In this document: one piece after another, positions 1-8,430 of the stretch
Layout: every line of letters begins with the position of its first letter
Position numbering within the stretch: the stretch's first letter is position 1
Assembly (NCBI GenBank): GCA_012103315.1
Contig: WLWZ01000008.1
Location: forward strand, 124,001 to 188,000
Direction of reading: 5' to 3'
DNA: 64,000 nt
From: Alphaproteobacteria bacterium
Lineage (GTDB): Bacteria > Pseudomonadota > Alphaproteobacteria > MPNO01 > UBA2964
Position numbers and translations under genes: made by a program
Notes under the pieces: generated by a model
The model's input: the letters and a program-made list of their open reading frames with translations, nothing else
What the model was told of the DNA's origin: nothing
Databases searched by the model: none

Positions 1-329
1 TTAACCACAACAGTACGGCTTCGTTTTCCCGTTGAATGAGGTGAGACCGGAGGGAGCGCTTGTGGTGTTACTTTTGGAGCTGGTGCCTTTTCTTGCGGCG
101 AAAGGGTACTGGCTGGCATAGCCGGTGTAGCAGATGACATTGTAGGAGATTCCGCGGCAAGGTTTGCTGCCCGTTCAACTGTCGACTTTTTCCTTCGACT
201 TTTGATGGACGGAGAATAAGGTTGAGAACCTTTCTGCGATGAAGTTACCCCTGCACCCGCACTGGTCGCGTCGGATATTTCGCCGGTCGTCGTTGCGACA
301 CGGTCTCTGGATTTAAGAAATTTAACCAC
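1..329 (-). CDS. Partial CDS at left edge, putative XrtA-type tyrosine autokinase N-terminus
   Basis: A minus-strand reading frame is open from a GTG at 329 to the window edge (109 codons, no stop). The visible part is low-complexity, rich in Ser, Thr, Ala, Pro and Lys, and contains the short motif STVERAANLAAE, which resembles the start of exopolysaccharide tyrosine autokinases; the catalytic Walker motifs would lie outside the window. It follows the chain-length determinant by 20 bp, where XrtA-type loci usually carry the autokinase. Identity is therefore inferred mainly from position. No ATG is in frame: the ATG at 342 runs into a stop after six codons, so GTG is the likely start. Confidence 0.45.
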   Translation of the reverse strand, partial: MVKFLKSRDRVATTTGEISDATSAGAGVTSSQKGSQPYSPSIKSRRKKSTVERAANLAAESPTMSSATPAMPASTLSPQEKAPAPKVTPQALPPVSPHSTGKRSRTVVV

Positions 330-349
330 TACTTACCGGCATTTCTGGG

Positions 350-2008
350 TCAAATGATGCCTAAGCCACGGATTTTATCTAGAACACCCAGGTCCTGAAG
401 TTTCCACATGACTTTACTTGCCCCAATGACCTCTACACCGACTAAAACGCTGAAAGCACCAAATAGGGATAGGCAAGCAAGTGAAAAACCTATGTTCCCA
501 CGAAGGCGTTTACGTTTTTCCAAGGGCGAAACAATCGTACTAATTTTACCGATGACCGGAACCGTAAATGTCTCTCTCAACTTTTGAATATTGGTGAACG
601 TCGTCTTAATCTGACTTAGTAAAAATGCGACTGATACCCCGACAATAAAACCCGCAAACAAAACAGCAACAAACATAACGGGTCGGTTCGGGCCCCTTGG
701 TTTAACAGGAAGTTTAGGAGGGTCGATAATTCGAAACTGTACTTTTTGCGCTTTGGTTTCTAAATCCCGAGCTAACTTAGCCGACTCCTGCCGTTGCCGA
801 AGTTCTTCATAACCTTTTTTAACAATGGCGTAGTCACGATTTAACTGAGCTAATTGGGCTTCCACTTGCGGGACAAGTTTCGCCATTTTTTCCCAGCGTT
901 CTACACCCTGTTTTTGTTTCTTCGCTCTATGTTTAAGAGCAGCCAACACGCCTTCTTGCTGGACAATTTGTAACTTCACCTTTTCATAAACCGGATTAGA
1001 AACCAGTTTTTTGTTTGGCGCAGCCACTGGTGGCTTGCTTTTATCAGGCCCCTCAATATTCGCCGCGGCCATTGCCTTACTTGCACCATCAAGCTTTTTC
1101 TGCAGCTCCGCTAGTCTCCGTTTCGTGCTAACGACGTCGGGGTGGTTCTCGGTATATTGGGTCAGCAGGGAATCAATTGTTTTTTGTAATTCCAAAATTC
1201 TGACATGATAATCTGAATCCGGTCCGATTGGTCCGCCGGAGGCCTGAAAGGACAAATTATCCTCTTTAGCCACCTCGAGATATTGTGGGACCTCCTTCAT
1301 CTGTTGGACAAGCTCATCGCGGATCATCGACGCTTCTTCAATTTGTCCTGTTGTCTCGGAGAATTTCTTCCGAACCACCTGCATATGCTCGTAATAATTA
1401 CGATCACCGGGAAGTAGCCCCATATTGTTGCGCTTAAACTTAGCGCGCTTACCTTCAGTCTCGATCAACTGTCGTTCATAGTCCCTGATTTGATCATCCA
1501 GGAAACTCCGTGTTGTTTCCATGTCCTTTCGACTGGCGCCAAGGTTTCCTTCGACAAAAATCTGCATGACAGCTTGAACAACACGCTTGGTAACACCGCG
1601 TTCAACATCTTCGTATGAGATCTGAAAAAGATTGCGGCCTTGTTGCTTTACACTGATCTTGGCCTTCAGCTCTTGGACGAGTTGTTCTTTGGCTTCGTCT
1701 CCCTTGATCTTAAGATCAAGGTCTGTCATCAGAATTATTTTCTCTAGGTTTGGGCGGCTCAACAATGTTCGCCGCATGATATCAATCTGTTGAAATAAAT
1801 TCATTTCAACAGCCAAACCCTTCATCAAAGGCCCGAGCATCGTATCCATATCAACATAAATTCTGGTGGACGCTTCGTAACGGTCAGGCAAATTGGATAC
1901 CATCATCCAACCCGCACCACTGATCGCCCACGCAGCAGCGATTACGTACCAGCGGCGACGCCAAATACCGTAAATATACCCAGAAATTTGTACAACAAGG
2001 TTGTTCAT
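350..2008 (-). CDS. XrtA-type polysaccharide chain length determinant (Wzz/PCP family)
   Basis: This is an inner-membrane polysaccharide co-polymerase that sets exopolysaccharide chain length and works with the export protein and autokinase. The 552 aa are longer than a simple Wzz. There is an N-terminal membrane segment (about 20-38), then YEASTRIYVD and a motif ending LMKGLAVE, typical of the exosortase-A-associated subgroup. A long charged periplasmic coiled-coil stretch (about 150-430) leads to a Pro-rich PRGPNRP motif. A second membrane segment (about 444-466) and a third (about 505-527) follow; the third is an extension beyond ordinary Wzz. The kinase part is not fused, consistent with a separate autokinase gene downstream. 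Confidence 0.88.
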   Translation of the reverse strand: MNNLVVQISGYIYGIWRRRWYVIAAAWAISGAGWMMVSNLPDRYEASTRIYVDMDTMLGPLMKGLAVEMNLFQQIDIMRRTLLSRPNLEKIILMTDLDLKIKGDEAKEQLVQELKAKISVKQQGRNLFQISYEDVERGVTKRVVQAVMQIFVEGNLGASRKDMETTRSFLDDQIRDYERQLIETEGKRAKFKRNNMGLLPGDRNYYEHMQVVRKKFSETTGQIEEASMIRDELVQQMKEVPQYLEVAKEDNLSFQASGGPIGPDSDYHVRILELQKTIDSLLTQYTENHPDVVSTKRRLAELQKKLDGASKAMAAANIEGPDKSKPPVAAPNKKLVSNPVYEKVKLQIVQQEGVLAALKHRAKKQKQGVERWEKMAKLVPQVEAQLAQLNRDYAIVKKGYEELRQRQESAKLARDLETKAQKVQFRIIDPPKLPVKPRGPNRPVMFVAVLFAGFIVGVSVAFLLSQIKTTFTNIQKLRETFTVPVIGKISTIVSPLEKRKRLRGNIGFSLACLSLFGAFSVLVGVEVIGASKVMWKLQDLGVLDKIRGLGII

Positions 2009-2130
2009 AAGGACGTACCCGTCACCTTATTCGGCTATTTGCCCCAGAACCGATTAGCCTGTACTCCCCAATACAGCCTATCTAATAATTCAATCCGCCA
2101 TTACAACAAAATACGGCTGCTTAATCGCCG

Positions 2131-2136
2131 ATTATA
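2131..2136 (-). promoter_or_regulatory. Possible -10 box for chain-length determinant gene
   Basis: A perfect TATAAT hexamer on the minus strand lies about 120 bp upstream of the chain-length determinant start. No good TTGACA-like -35 lies 16-18 bp further upstream, and the region is AT-rich, so this is only a candidate. Confidence 0.22.
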
Positions 2137-2162
2137 CAATAACTTAAAAAGGCAAACGCTAT

Positions 2163-2187
2163 CTTAAGTTCGGCTCTCCAACTTAAG
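2163..2187. repeat. Inverted repeat CTTAAGTT-N9-AACTTAAG
   Basis: Two perfect 8-bp arms (2163-2170 and 2180-2187) are separated by 9 bp upstream of the chain-length determinant gene. The geometry fits a dimeric regulator site or a small hairpin; neither strand has a T-run that would make it a terminator. Confidence 0.45.
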
Positions 2188-2322
2188 GAAGCGAAACTAC
2201 CAGCAGCTCGATTCCGTTACAACAGCAAAATGTATTCCTCAAATCACACAGGATTATTGTATTACAACAACTTACAGACAGTTACTTAGGTACCGTCTCG
2301 ACGAATTCAAGGAAAACGAAAG

Positions 2323-2345
2323 CCTATTCCGTATTTCGGAATAGG
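2323..2345 (-). terminator. Terminator-like hairpin downstream of export lipoprotein gene
   Basis: A perfect 9-bp stem (CCTATTCCG / CGGAATAGG) with a 5-nt loop lies about 30 bp after the stop of the export gene. On the minus strand it is followed by CTTTCGTTTTCC, a T-rich but imperfect tail. This fits an intrinsic terminator or attenuator between the two exopolysaccharide genes. Confidence 0.5.
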
Positions 2346-2375
2346 TGAAAGTTGATTGTCGGCTAAAATAAAATG

Positions 2376-3008
2376 TTAAAACCAAGCTTCCGGAATGACT
2401 ATGACATCCCCTGGCATAATTTTTACATTTGCCTTCATATTGCCGCCACGCAACAAATCATCGAGAAGAATTCGATAGGTTTTTTGTTCACCTTCAACAA
2501 TTCGAGTAATCGTTGCGTTGTTTCCGGCAGCAAATTCGGTGATACCGCCCACCGAAATCATGACATCCAGCAATGTCATTGTCGAACGATAGGGCAATGC
2601 TTGTGGACGAGCCGCTTCACCGACAATCCTTACCCGGTCTGCAAAAGGTCCGACAAAACGTCGTACGATCACCGTCACGATAGGATCCTGGATATATTTA
2701 CCAAGCTCCTTCTCAATAACTCTCGCCAACTCTGTCGGCGTCTTTCCTGTTGCCAACAAATCTTCAATCAGCGGGATTGTAATTCTACCATCTGGTCTAA
2801 CAGAAACAGAAGTCGACAATTCTCGATTCCGCCACACAAATATCTGGAGCGAATCGTCGGATCCAACTCGATATTCAGCATTTGCTTTGTCTTTTTCGGA
2901 AACCACCGGCACCGACGGTAGGGTTTCCAAGCTTTCACAACCGGCAAGGCCAAACGCGGCAAAAAAACCCGCCAGATAGACCAAAGTTTTTATCTTCATA
3001 AACGCCAT
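2376..3008 (-). CDS. Polysaccharide export lipoprotein (Wza/XrtA type)
   Basis: This periplasmic or outer-membrane component carries exopolysaccharide out of the cell. The 210-aa product begins with a lipoprotein signal peptide ending in the lipobox LAGC (lipid-modified Cys about residue 24). It then shows the Poly_export signature (YRVGSDDSLQIFVWRN, then RPDGRITIP with ELGKYIQDP) and an SLBB-like segment (VRIVGEAARPQALP, then DVMISVGGIT). The ending MPGDVIVIPEAWF is typical of the short exosortase-linked export proteins, which lack the C-terminal helix of E. coli Wza. A second Met at codon 4 could also be the start. It precedes the chain-length determinant on the same strand, with a long regulatory gap between them. 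Confidence 0.9.
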   Translation of the reverse strand: MAFMKIKTLVYLAGFFAAFGLAGCESLETLPSVPVVSEKDKANAEYRVGSDDSLQIFVWRNRELSTSVSVRPDGRITIPLIEDLLATGKTPTELARVIEKELGKYIQDPIVTVIVRRFVGPFADRVRIVGEAARPQALPYRSTMTLLDVMISVGGITEFAAGNNATITRIVEGEQKTYRILLDDLLRGGNMKANVKIMPGDVIVIPEAWF

Positions 3009-3125
3009 CCGCTTAGGTACCTTCCGAGGTCAAAATAAACCACCTAACCCATAATTAACTTTTCAACCCGAAGCCTGTCAAAGCAATTGCACCAATATTT
3101 CAACGATCAAAGTGCCGAAAATAGG

Positions 3126-4988
3126 TCACCGAAGCGTCACTGATTGATGCTCTTGTAACCATAACTCTAACATCATCAAGACCCACACCAACTCTCCATG
3201 ATAAGAGGCATGTCCCGTCCTAGAGGCCTGGATCACTTCATCGATGAACTCTACCCGATATATTCCTCTATCCTTGAGAGAAAATAGGGCAGCGTGAGCC
3301 ACCTCTTGTAGCGGTCCATGTTCGCGAAGCCAATAGCCAAACGGGAGGCCAAACCCATGCTTGGATTTCGTCAATGTGGATTTTGGCAAGAAGTCCTTAA
3401 AGGCATCTTTAAAAAACGTGCGCAATTGTATACCGCGCATCATTTGCTTCGCAGGAATTTGAGCAGCGACTTTAACAACGTGGGGATCCAGGAGCGGAAA
3501 TCCAACGGCCACACCTGCGGTTTCACACATGCGGCCTACCTTTCGCAGGTCATCATCCGCCAGTATCACCTGTAAATCGACATGCATCATCCGATGCAAC
3601 AATGACTCAGATGACGTTCGGTCATACGCCTCTCGTAAAAGGTCAATGGGACCGTCAATATCTACGCGGGCCGCAAAATCGTCGTCAAACATCTCGGATG
3701 CTGAACGACCCGAATAATAATTGGCAGCTTCCATTCTTTCCGGCATCGCCATATTTGCCTGCTCAACATAGCTTCTTCCTTTGCGAAACAATGTAATTGA
3801 ATCGCGGAAGGGGGCGTGTTCCAGCCCTGGTTCGATCATCCCGTTCCTAATCCAACGGGGAATTCGCGTGTACAAATCTAGAATTTTTTGACGCCCGTAT
3901 CGGCTGTTACCGGCAAAGAGCTCATCCCCACCATCACCGGCAAGAAGCAGTTCAACGCCATGTTCGCGCGCTAGCTTCGCGCAATAATAGGAAGGAACGA
4001 CAGATGTATTCGCAAATGGTTCATCATATGTCTTGGGTAACATCGATATGAGGTCGACGACATCATCTGCCGTTACATAATATTCGTGACAATTAGCGCC
4101 GAAGTGGGCCGCAGCCATACGTGCGAAAGACATTTCGTCGTATCCATCGACATCGAAGCCCATGGTAAAGCATGAAGCGGGGCCATCCACACAAGCTGCA
4201 AGGGAACCAAGAATTGTCGAGCTATCAACTCCCCCACTCAGAAAGGCGCCAACCCGATCTTCAGCAACGGCGCCCCGCGACCGATTGGTCGCCGCACTGA
4301 CAGCTTCCCGCAGCTCTCGGGATACAGCCGTAGCATCTATTCTCGTCGCGTCGGTGTACGGCATATTCCAGTACCGGCCAACTTCTGTCGCACCGTGACT
4401 AAAATGAAGGTACTGCGCTGGTAACAATTTGTAGCAATTTTGATAGATCGTTTCAGGAGCAGGTATCCGCGTAAAATACATTAAGTCGTAAACTGCCTGG
4501 GCGTTGACCTTAGTATCCACACCCGGATAAACACCCAAGCAATCAGTCATCGTCGCAAAAACCAGTGATCCGTCCTCAGGCTCCGTAAAACACATCGCGC
4601 GAGACGCCATTCGATCAATGGCAATTAATGCTTCTGCCTGATTAGAATCTATGAGGGCGAATGAAATATTATCAACGACATCTATAAGATTGCGGCCTAA
4701 ATCTTGCCACGCTTTGGCAAGCGCCAGAGCTGTTCCCGTATCACTCGCTATAGACTGGTATTTTGGATCAAGCCAGATTGGCAGGCCCGTTGCGACAACG
4801 GACAGTCCACCATCTTCCATCGCGTCACATTCAATTGATGCACCGGCGATCGCTAAAGCGCTACATGACTTGGTCTGAATAAATTCAGCATCGACGTCTC
4901 GGCGTGCGCAACGTAACGCAGCCTTCATATTCGCAATGACATTTCGCGCCGAATCGGAACTTCCGATGCCGCCGACCCACCCGCACAA
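3126..4988 (-). CDS. Asparagine-synthetase-like amidotransferase with divergent glutaminase half
   Basis: The C-terminal half is a clear asparagine synthase domain: an SGGVDSS PP-loop for ATP, then YDEPFANTS and GDGGDELFAGNSRYG. The N-terminal half has the shape of a class II glutamine amidotransferase but lacks the usual RGPD and NGEIYN substrate-binding motifs. The start matters: class II enzymes need Cys directly after the initiator Met. The TTG at 4988 gives exactly Met-Cys-Gly-Trp and is chosen here; a TTG three codons upstream (4997) would bury the Cys. Length is about 620 aa, as in exosortase-associated amidotransferases. The position among exopolysaccharide genes suggests amidation of a sugar acid or another polymer-linked carboxylate rather than free asparagine synthesis. 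Whether the glutaminase works is uncertain. Confidence 0.78.
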   Translation of the reverse strand: MCGWVGGIGSSDSARNVIANMKAALRCARRDVDAEFIQTKSCSALAIAGASIECDAMEDGGLSVVATGLPIWLDPKYQSIASDTGTALALAKAWQDLGRNLIDVVDNISFALIDSNQAEALIAIDRMASRAMCFTEPEDGSLVFATMTDCLGVYPGVDTKVNAQAVYDLMYFTRIPAPETIYQNCYKLLPAQYLHFSHGATEVGRYWNMPYTDATRIDATAVSRELREAVSAATNRSRGAVAEDRVGAFLSGGVDSSTILGSLAACVDGPASCFTMGFDVDGYDEMSFARMAAAHFGANCHEYYVTADDVVDLISMLPKTYDEPFANTSVVPSYYCAKLAREHGVELLLAGDGGDELFAGNSRYGRQKILDLYTRIPRWIRNGMIEPGLEHAPFRDSITLFRKGRSYVEQANMAMPERMEAANYYSGRSASEMFDDDFAARVDIDGPIDLLREAYDRTSSESLLHRMMHVDLQVILADDDLRKVGRMCETAGVAVGFPLLDPHVVKVAAQIPAKQMMRGIQLRTFFKDAFKDFLPKSTLTKSKHGFGLPFGYWLREHGPLQEVAHAALFSLKDRGIYRVEFIDEVIQASRTGHASYHGELVWVLMMLELWLQEHQSVTLR

Positions 4989-5098
4989 TCCAGACAATTT
5001 ATTGAAATTCCATAATTTTTTGTGATCCGGCGTTAAAGTTTATAAATTTACACCGACTAATATGTCAATCTTTGGCGGATGGAGATCGCGTTATACTT

Positions 5099-6298
5099 CT
5101 AGCCTTTTACCGAATTTTTCAAACTCCGGAGCGCGTCTTCAACCCAGTACTTGAACCGATTACGGCGAACGCTAATCCAAGCTAAATTATGGCGATTTGT
5201 ACTTAAACTGCGTTTGTGTTGACCCTCGCCAGCCATGAAATCATAGATCGCATTCTGCCGCGTCAGACCTCGTTCGATAGCCAGAAAGTGGGACACCAAC
5301 CCCGGCTTAAGAGCCCTATCTTCATCATAAGAAAACCCGCTCTGATAGCTATAAATTCGTTTGCGATGACAAATATTATAAAGATAACCAATAGAAGCAT
5401 CACCCGCCGTTACCGAGATCATTTCAATTTCGCCCACGCCGAACCGCTTCTGAATGAATTCTCGATGGAAAGATTCAAAAACCGGATTGGCAAACGCGCC
5501 GGCTTCACCTCGGCCATTCCAATAAGTCTGATGTAGCTCTTTTAGCCTATCGAGAAATTTAAGGGCTTCGTTTTCAGAAGATGCAACCTTAACCTCAACA
5601 GGGCCAATCTTTTCATAAGACCGGAGAGCACGCCTTACCTGCTGTCGGGTATTCCGGCTTAAATGATCGAGATAAGGTTTACCGGAATTCCGCACGAAAT
5701 TCAGATCAACATGATCACACGGTTTAAAATCCCAAAGATGTTGCGATGTACCAGTCAACTCGACTGTAGACAGGTCATTTTCGGGCAACCCACTTAGAAA
5801 AAACTCATCCCATTCCAGCAAACGCGATCCTAAAAACTCTAGGGCATAAGTTAGAATGCCGGCGGCATAATCAGGCTCAACCAAGATGCCATTATATTCG
5901 ACCGTAAGCGTATCAAGGCCCTTATTGCCAGTCTCATGCAAGTACAGCCCACGTGATTTCAACCAGCCATATCGAATTTGATCATGTCTGTTGACAACCG
6001 CGAGCCCAACAACCCGCTCCTCCGCCCGTGCGACGAGCAAAAGCGGTGCAACATCAGCAGGCAAGTTTTGAAGCCATGTTCCAACCCAGCCCCAACTCAA
6101 GAAAAGGGAAGGCTTCGCGGATTCTTCAAGTTTGGTCCATTGAGCCGCTAGGGCATTAAGGTCCGAAATTGGCTCTAGCGAGAACTGGCATATCGGCATA
6201 GCAATGTGTTCACGATCACTTTCTAGTCGCGTCAAGGTCAATACCTTTGCAGGATGCAGCACCGTTTTGTCAGCACGATAATCATTTGGCAAAGCCAT
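5099..6298 (-). CDS. CelD/BcsL-type GNAT acyltransferase (FemAB-like fold)
   Basis: This 399-aa protein has the double-GNAT layout of the CelD/Acetyltransf_6 family: an N-terminal half with SLFLSWGWVGTWLQ, then LSRNTRQQVRRALRSYE and the C-terminal acyl-CoA-binding half (GDASIGYLYN, then YSYQSGFSYDED and YDFMAGEGQHKRSLST). Such proteins are common in exopolysaccharide loci and are thought to acylate sugars or lipid-linked intermediates in the cytoplasm; the donor and acceptor cannot be read from sequence. It is divergent from a second member of the same broad family at 6455. The first 33 residues are atypical, and Met34 is a possible alternative start, but it has no better ribosome binding site. 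Confidence 0.75.
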   Translation of the reverse strand: MALPNDYRADKTVLHPAKVLTLTRLESDREHIAMPICQFSLEPISDLNALAAQWTKLEESAKPSLFLSWGWVGTWLQNLPADVAPLLLVARAEERVVGLAVVNRHDQIRYGWLKSRGLYLHETGNKGLDTLTVEYNGILVEPDYAAGILTYALEFLGSRLLEWDEFFLSGLPENDLSTVELTGTSQHLWDFKPCDHVDLNFVRNSGKPYLDHLSRNTRQQVRRALRSYEKIGPVEVKVASSENEALKFLDRLKELHQTYWNGRGEAGAFANPVFESFHREFIQKRFGVGEIEMISVTAGDASIGYLYNICHRKRIYSYQSGFSYDEDRALKPGLVSHFLAIERGLTRQNAIYDFMAGEGQHKRSLSTNRHNLAWISVRRNRFKYWVEDALRSLKNSVKG

Positions 6299-6454
6299 CC
6301 TATGCGTTCAGCAAACATTTTGAATATCCAGAGCCCGTGTTACCATTGACGCTATCATATCACTATAATCAAGGCGATTTGTTGAGCCCTATGAAAGAGT
6401 CGCCACGCGAATAAGTAATGTCACTCATTAATTCCGCAATATAAGAATAGGATC

Positions 6455-7561
6455 ATGCGTTCAAATTTTTTCGCGAAATTTGACGAGCTGCCACCGCACT
6501 ATGATGAGCTGTTGGAAGCTGCGGGGACCGAGAATTTTTATTATAGCTTTCCATGGTACCGCAATCTCATCGATACAACGAGCCATGCTGAAGAACAGCT
6601 TGTTATCTGCGGAGTCGAAAGCCCCGCTCCTACAGGGTCTCCGATTGCCCGAGCATTAATAGTTCTACGAAAACGTGTAGGGACACAGGGCGTCTTACGA
6701 CCACGTGAACTCCATCTGTTCGAAAATGTTTACACCCTGATTGCCGGGCCTGTAATCCGCCCAGATGAATCTAATATCGACAAAATCATGCAAACGCTGG
6801 CCGCTAAAATTACGACTGAACTAAGTAATATCGACGTTATCCAGCTGGGGTCGATGGACCCCAACTCAGTGGCCTATGATGCCTTGAAAAGCGCCTTCCA
6901 AAAACCGGGGTTCATGGTTCGGGGCGTTCATTCCTTCATTAACTGGTACGAACCAACCAAAGGCATTTCGTATGATCAGTATCACTCCTCTTTGTCTGGA
7001 AAGATGCGCAATCTCCTTAAGAGACGAAACCGTAAATTGGAGAAGGCTGGCAATGTCCGCTGGAAGTTAACGAAAGAACCGGCCGAAATACCGTCAGCAA
7101 TGGCAGATTACTCTTTAGTCTATGCGAATAGTTGGAAAACACCCGAAATATACCCAAATTTCATCGAAGGCTTTGTCAAAGCATGTGCTGAGATGAACGT
7201 CTTACGCCTCGGAATTTTGTATCTCGACGATCAACCAACTGCCGCTCAAATATGGACCGTCACAAATGGACAGGCGACCATCTACAAGCTTGCTTATGAC
7301 GAAAAGTTTAAAGCCCTCTCCGTCGGTTCAGCACTAACGGCGCGTATGATGGAACATGTATTGGAGAAAGAAGGATTATCAATTGTCGATTTTGGCTATG
7401 GGGATGATCCATATAAGAAAGACTGGACACGACAGCGACGCGACAGGATGGGATTACTGATATTTAATCTGCGAACCGTCCGAGGGAACTGGGCAGCGGG
7501 AAAGTTTACCCTCAAGCTTGCCGTCACCTCAGTCAAAGAGAAAATATTGGGCAAAACGTAG
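6455..7561 (+). CDS. FemAB/CelD-like GNAT acyltransferase
   Basis: This 368-aa cytoplasmic protein is distantly similar in layout to the divergent neighbour at 5099. It has an N-terminal FYYSFPWYRNLID segment, a basic central SGKMRNLLKRRNRKLEKAG motif typical of the family, then DDQPTAAQIWTV, YKLAYDEKFKALSVG and VDFGYGDDPYKKDW. These match the acceptor- and CoA-binding motifs of BioF2-like acetyltransferase domains. The ATG is preceded by AGGA at suitable spacing. A role in decorating the exopolysaccharide or its carrier is inferred from context only. The 156-bp divergent gap to 6298 should carry promoters for both genes. Confidence 0.7.
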   Translation: MRSNFFAKFDELPPHYDELLEAAGTENFYYSFPWYRNLIDTTSHAEEQLVICGVESPAPTGSPIARALIVLRKRVGTQGVLRPRELHLFENVYTLIAGPVIRPDESNIDKIMQTLAAKITTELSNIDVIQLGSMDPNSVAYDALKSAFQKPGFMVRGVHSFINWYEPTKGISYDQYHSSLSGKMRNLLKRRNRKLEKAGNVRWKLTKEPAEIPSAMADYSLVYANSWKTPEIYPNFIEGFVKACAEMNVLRLGILYLDDQPTAAQIWTVTNGQATIYKLAYDEKFKALSVGSALTARMMEHVLEKEGLSIVDFGYGDDPYKKDWTRQRRDRMGLLIFNLRTVRGNWAAGKFTLKLAVTSVKEKILGKT

Positions 7562-7695
7562 TCGGCCCATCAAATTAATCCATAATTTTGACGCATTGGT
7601 GACCAAAATAGAAAATTTACCGAGAGGCAATTTTCGCTTGTCGACCAGCGTTCAGATTTTTAGTGTTCGCCTATCGTAAAGCTGGAGGAGCTAAT

Positions 7696-8283
7696 ATGCG
7701 TTGCCTATGGATCATAGCAATCGGAGCATTGACGTTAAATATTAGTGCGCCGGTTAACGCTGAGCCAGTATACAACAAGCCTGTCTATAATCCGACGTCA
7801 AAAAGCTATTTTGAACTGTATAGCCCTGACGCCGATGACCCCAAGAAAAGACCGGTCTCAATCAGCGGTGGTATTGAGTGGATTCACGCCGCGCGAATAG
7901 CCCATAAAAAGTCTTTTCGGGGCACCCGGGGACGGCTCGCCATTGTAAATACCCAGCAAATACATGAATTTCTTCGCGACACCTTTGATCCGGCAGGAGC
8001 CGTATGGATTGGGCTGCGATATTGGTGCCGTTACAACAAACTTCAGTGGGTAAACGGAAAGTTCCACCCCTTCGATGGCTTCCACAAATGGGGCCGCCAC
8101 TGGAATCAAAATGCCGCCCAACCGTTGCAAGGGCCCAAACCGCCCTACTGCCCCAGATCACACAAGAAGGCTACCTTGGGTGTTCACTATTGGGGTACGA
8201 ATCACGGCTTCTTTTGGAATGCAAACGGAACCTACAAACAATTCAATGCCTTGTTTATCGAGTATCCAACAGGAAAGAAGTAA
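7696..8283 (+). CDS. Secreted C-type-lectin-like domain protein
   Basis: The start is set at the ATG at 7696, where GGAGGAG sits at normal spacing and which yields a clean signal peptide (MRCLWIIAIGAL to PVNA); an upstream GTG at 7663 would mask it. The mature 170-odd residues look like a C-type lectin fold: IEWIHAARIAH (helix), GRLAIVNTQQIHEFL (the usual 'LA.I.s..E..fl' step), VWIGLRYWC, LQWVNGK, a WGRHWN segment and the closing NALFIEYP strand. Cys residues at WCRYN and PPYCPRS may pair. Probably a periplasmic or extracellular carbohydrate-binding protein made with the exopolysaccharide. No known enzymatic motif was seen. Confidence 0.65.
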   Translation: MRCLWIIAIGALTLNISAPVNAEPVYNKPVYNPTSKSYFELYSPDADDPKKRPVSISGGIEWIHAARIAHKKSFRGTRGRLAIVNTQQIHEFLRDTFDPAGAVWIGLRYWCRYNKLQWVNGKFHPFDGFHKWGRHWNQNAAQPLQGPKPPYCPRSHKKATLGVHYWGTNHGFFWNANGTYKQFNALFIEYPTGKK

Positions 8284-8430
8284 GACCACAAGTATCTGGT
8301 GCCGCACGAATTTCGGAGGCCAAATTTTACATGTCACGATGAACACGGTAGAGGTAGTGGCCTTATATCCATCCAGATAAATTCGTGGATGTGCGTATTC
8401 AATTAATAACCAAGCGATAGAAATACCTTA

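Larger units (their letters stand above)
2009..2375. other. 367-bp AT-rich intergenic region with inverted repeats
   Basis: No coding region is supported here. It separates the export lipoprotein gene (upstream on the minus strand) from the chain-length determinant and so should hold the latter's promoter. It contains a terminator-like hairpin (2323-2345), a perfect 8-bp inverted repeat (2163-2187), a small CTGTA/TACAG inverted repeat (2059-2076) and three copies of TTACAACA on the plus strand (near 2101, 2217 and 2262). A perfect minus-strand TATAAT lies at 2136-2131. The dense symmetry suggests regulation, but no known operator was recognised. Confidence 0.6.

Noticed and set aside
2373-2921. 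182-aa plus-strand reading frame
   Set aside because: It lies antisense to the export lipoprotein gene, which has a lipobox and family motifs; the other frame matches nothing.
7663-7695. GTG at 7663 as the start of the lectin-like gene
   Set aside because: The ATG at 7696 has GGAGGAG and directly begins a signal peptide.
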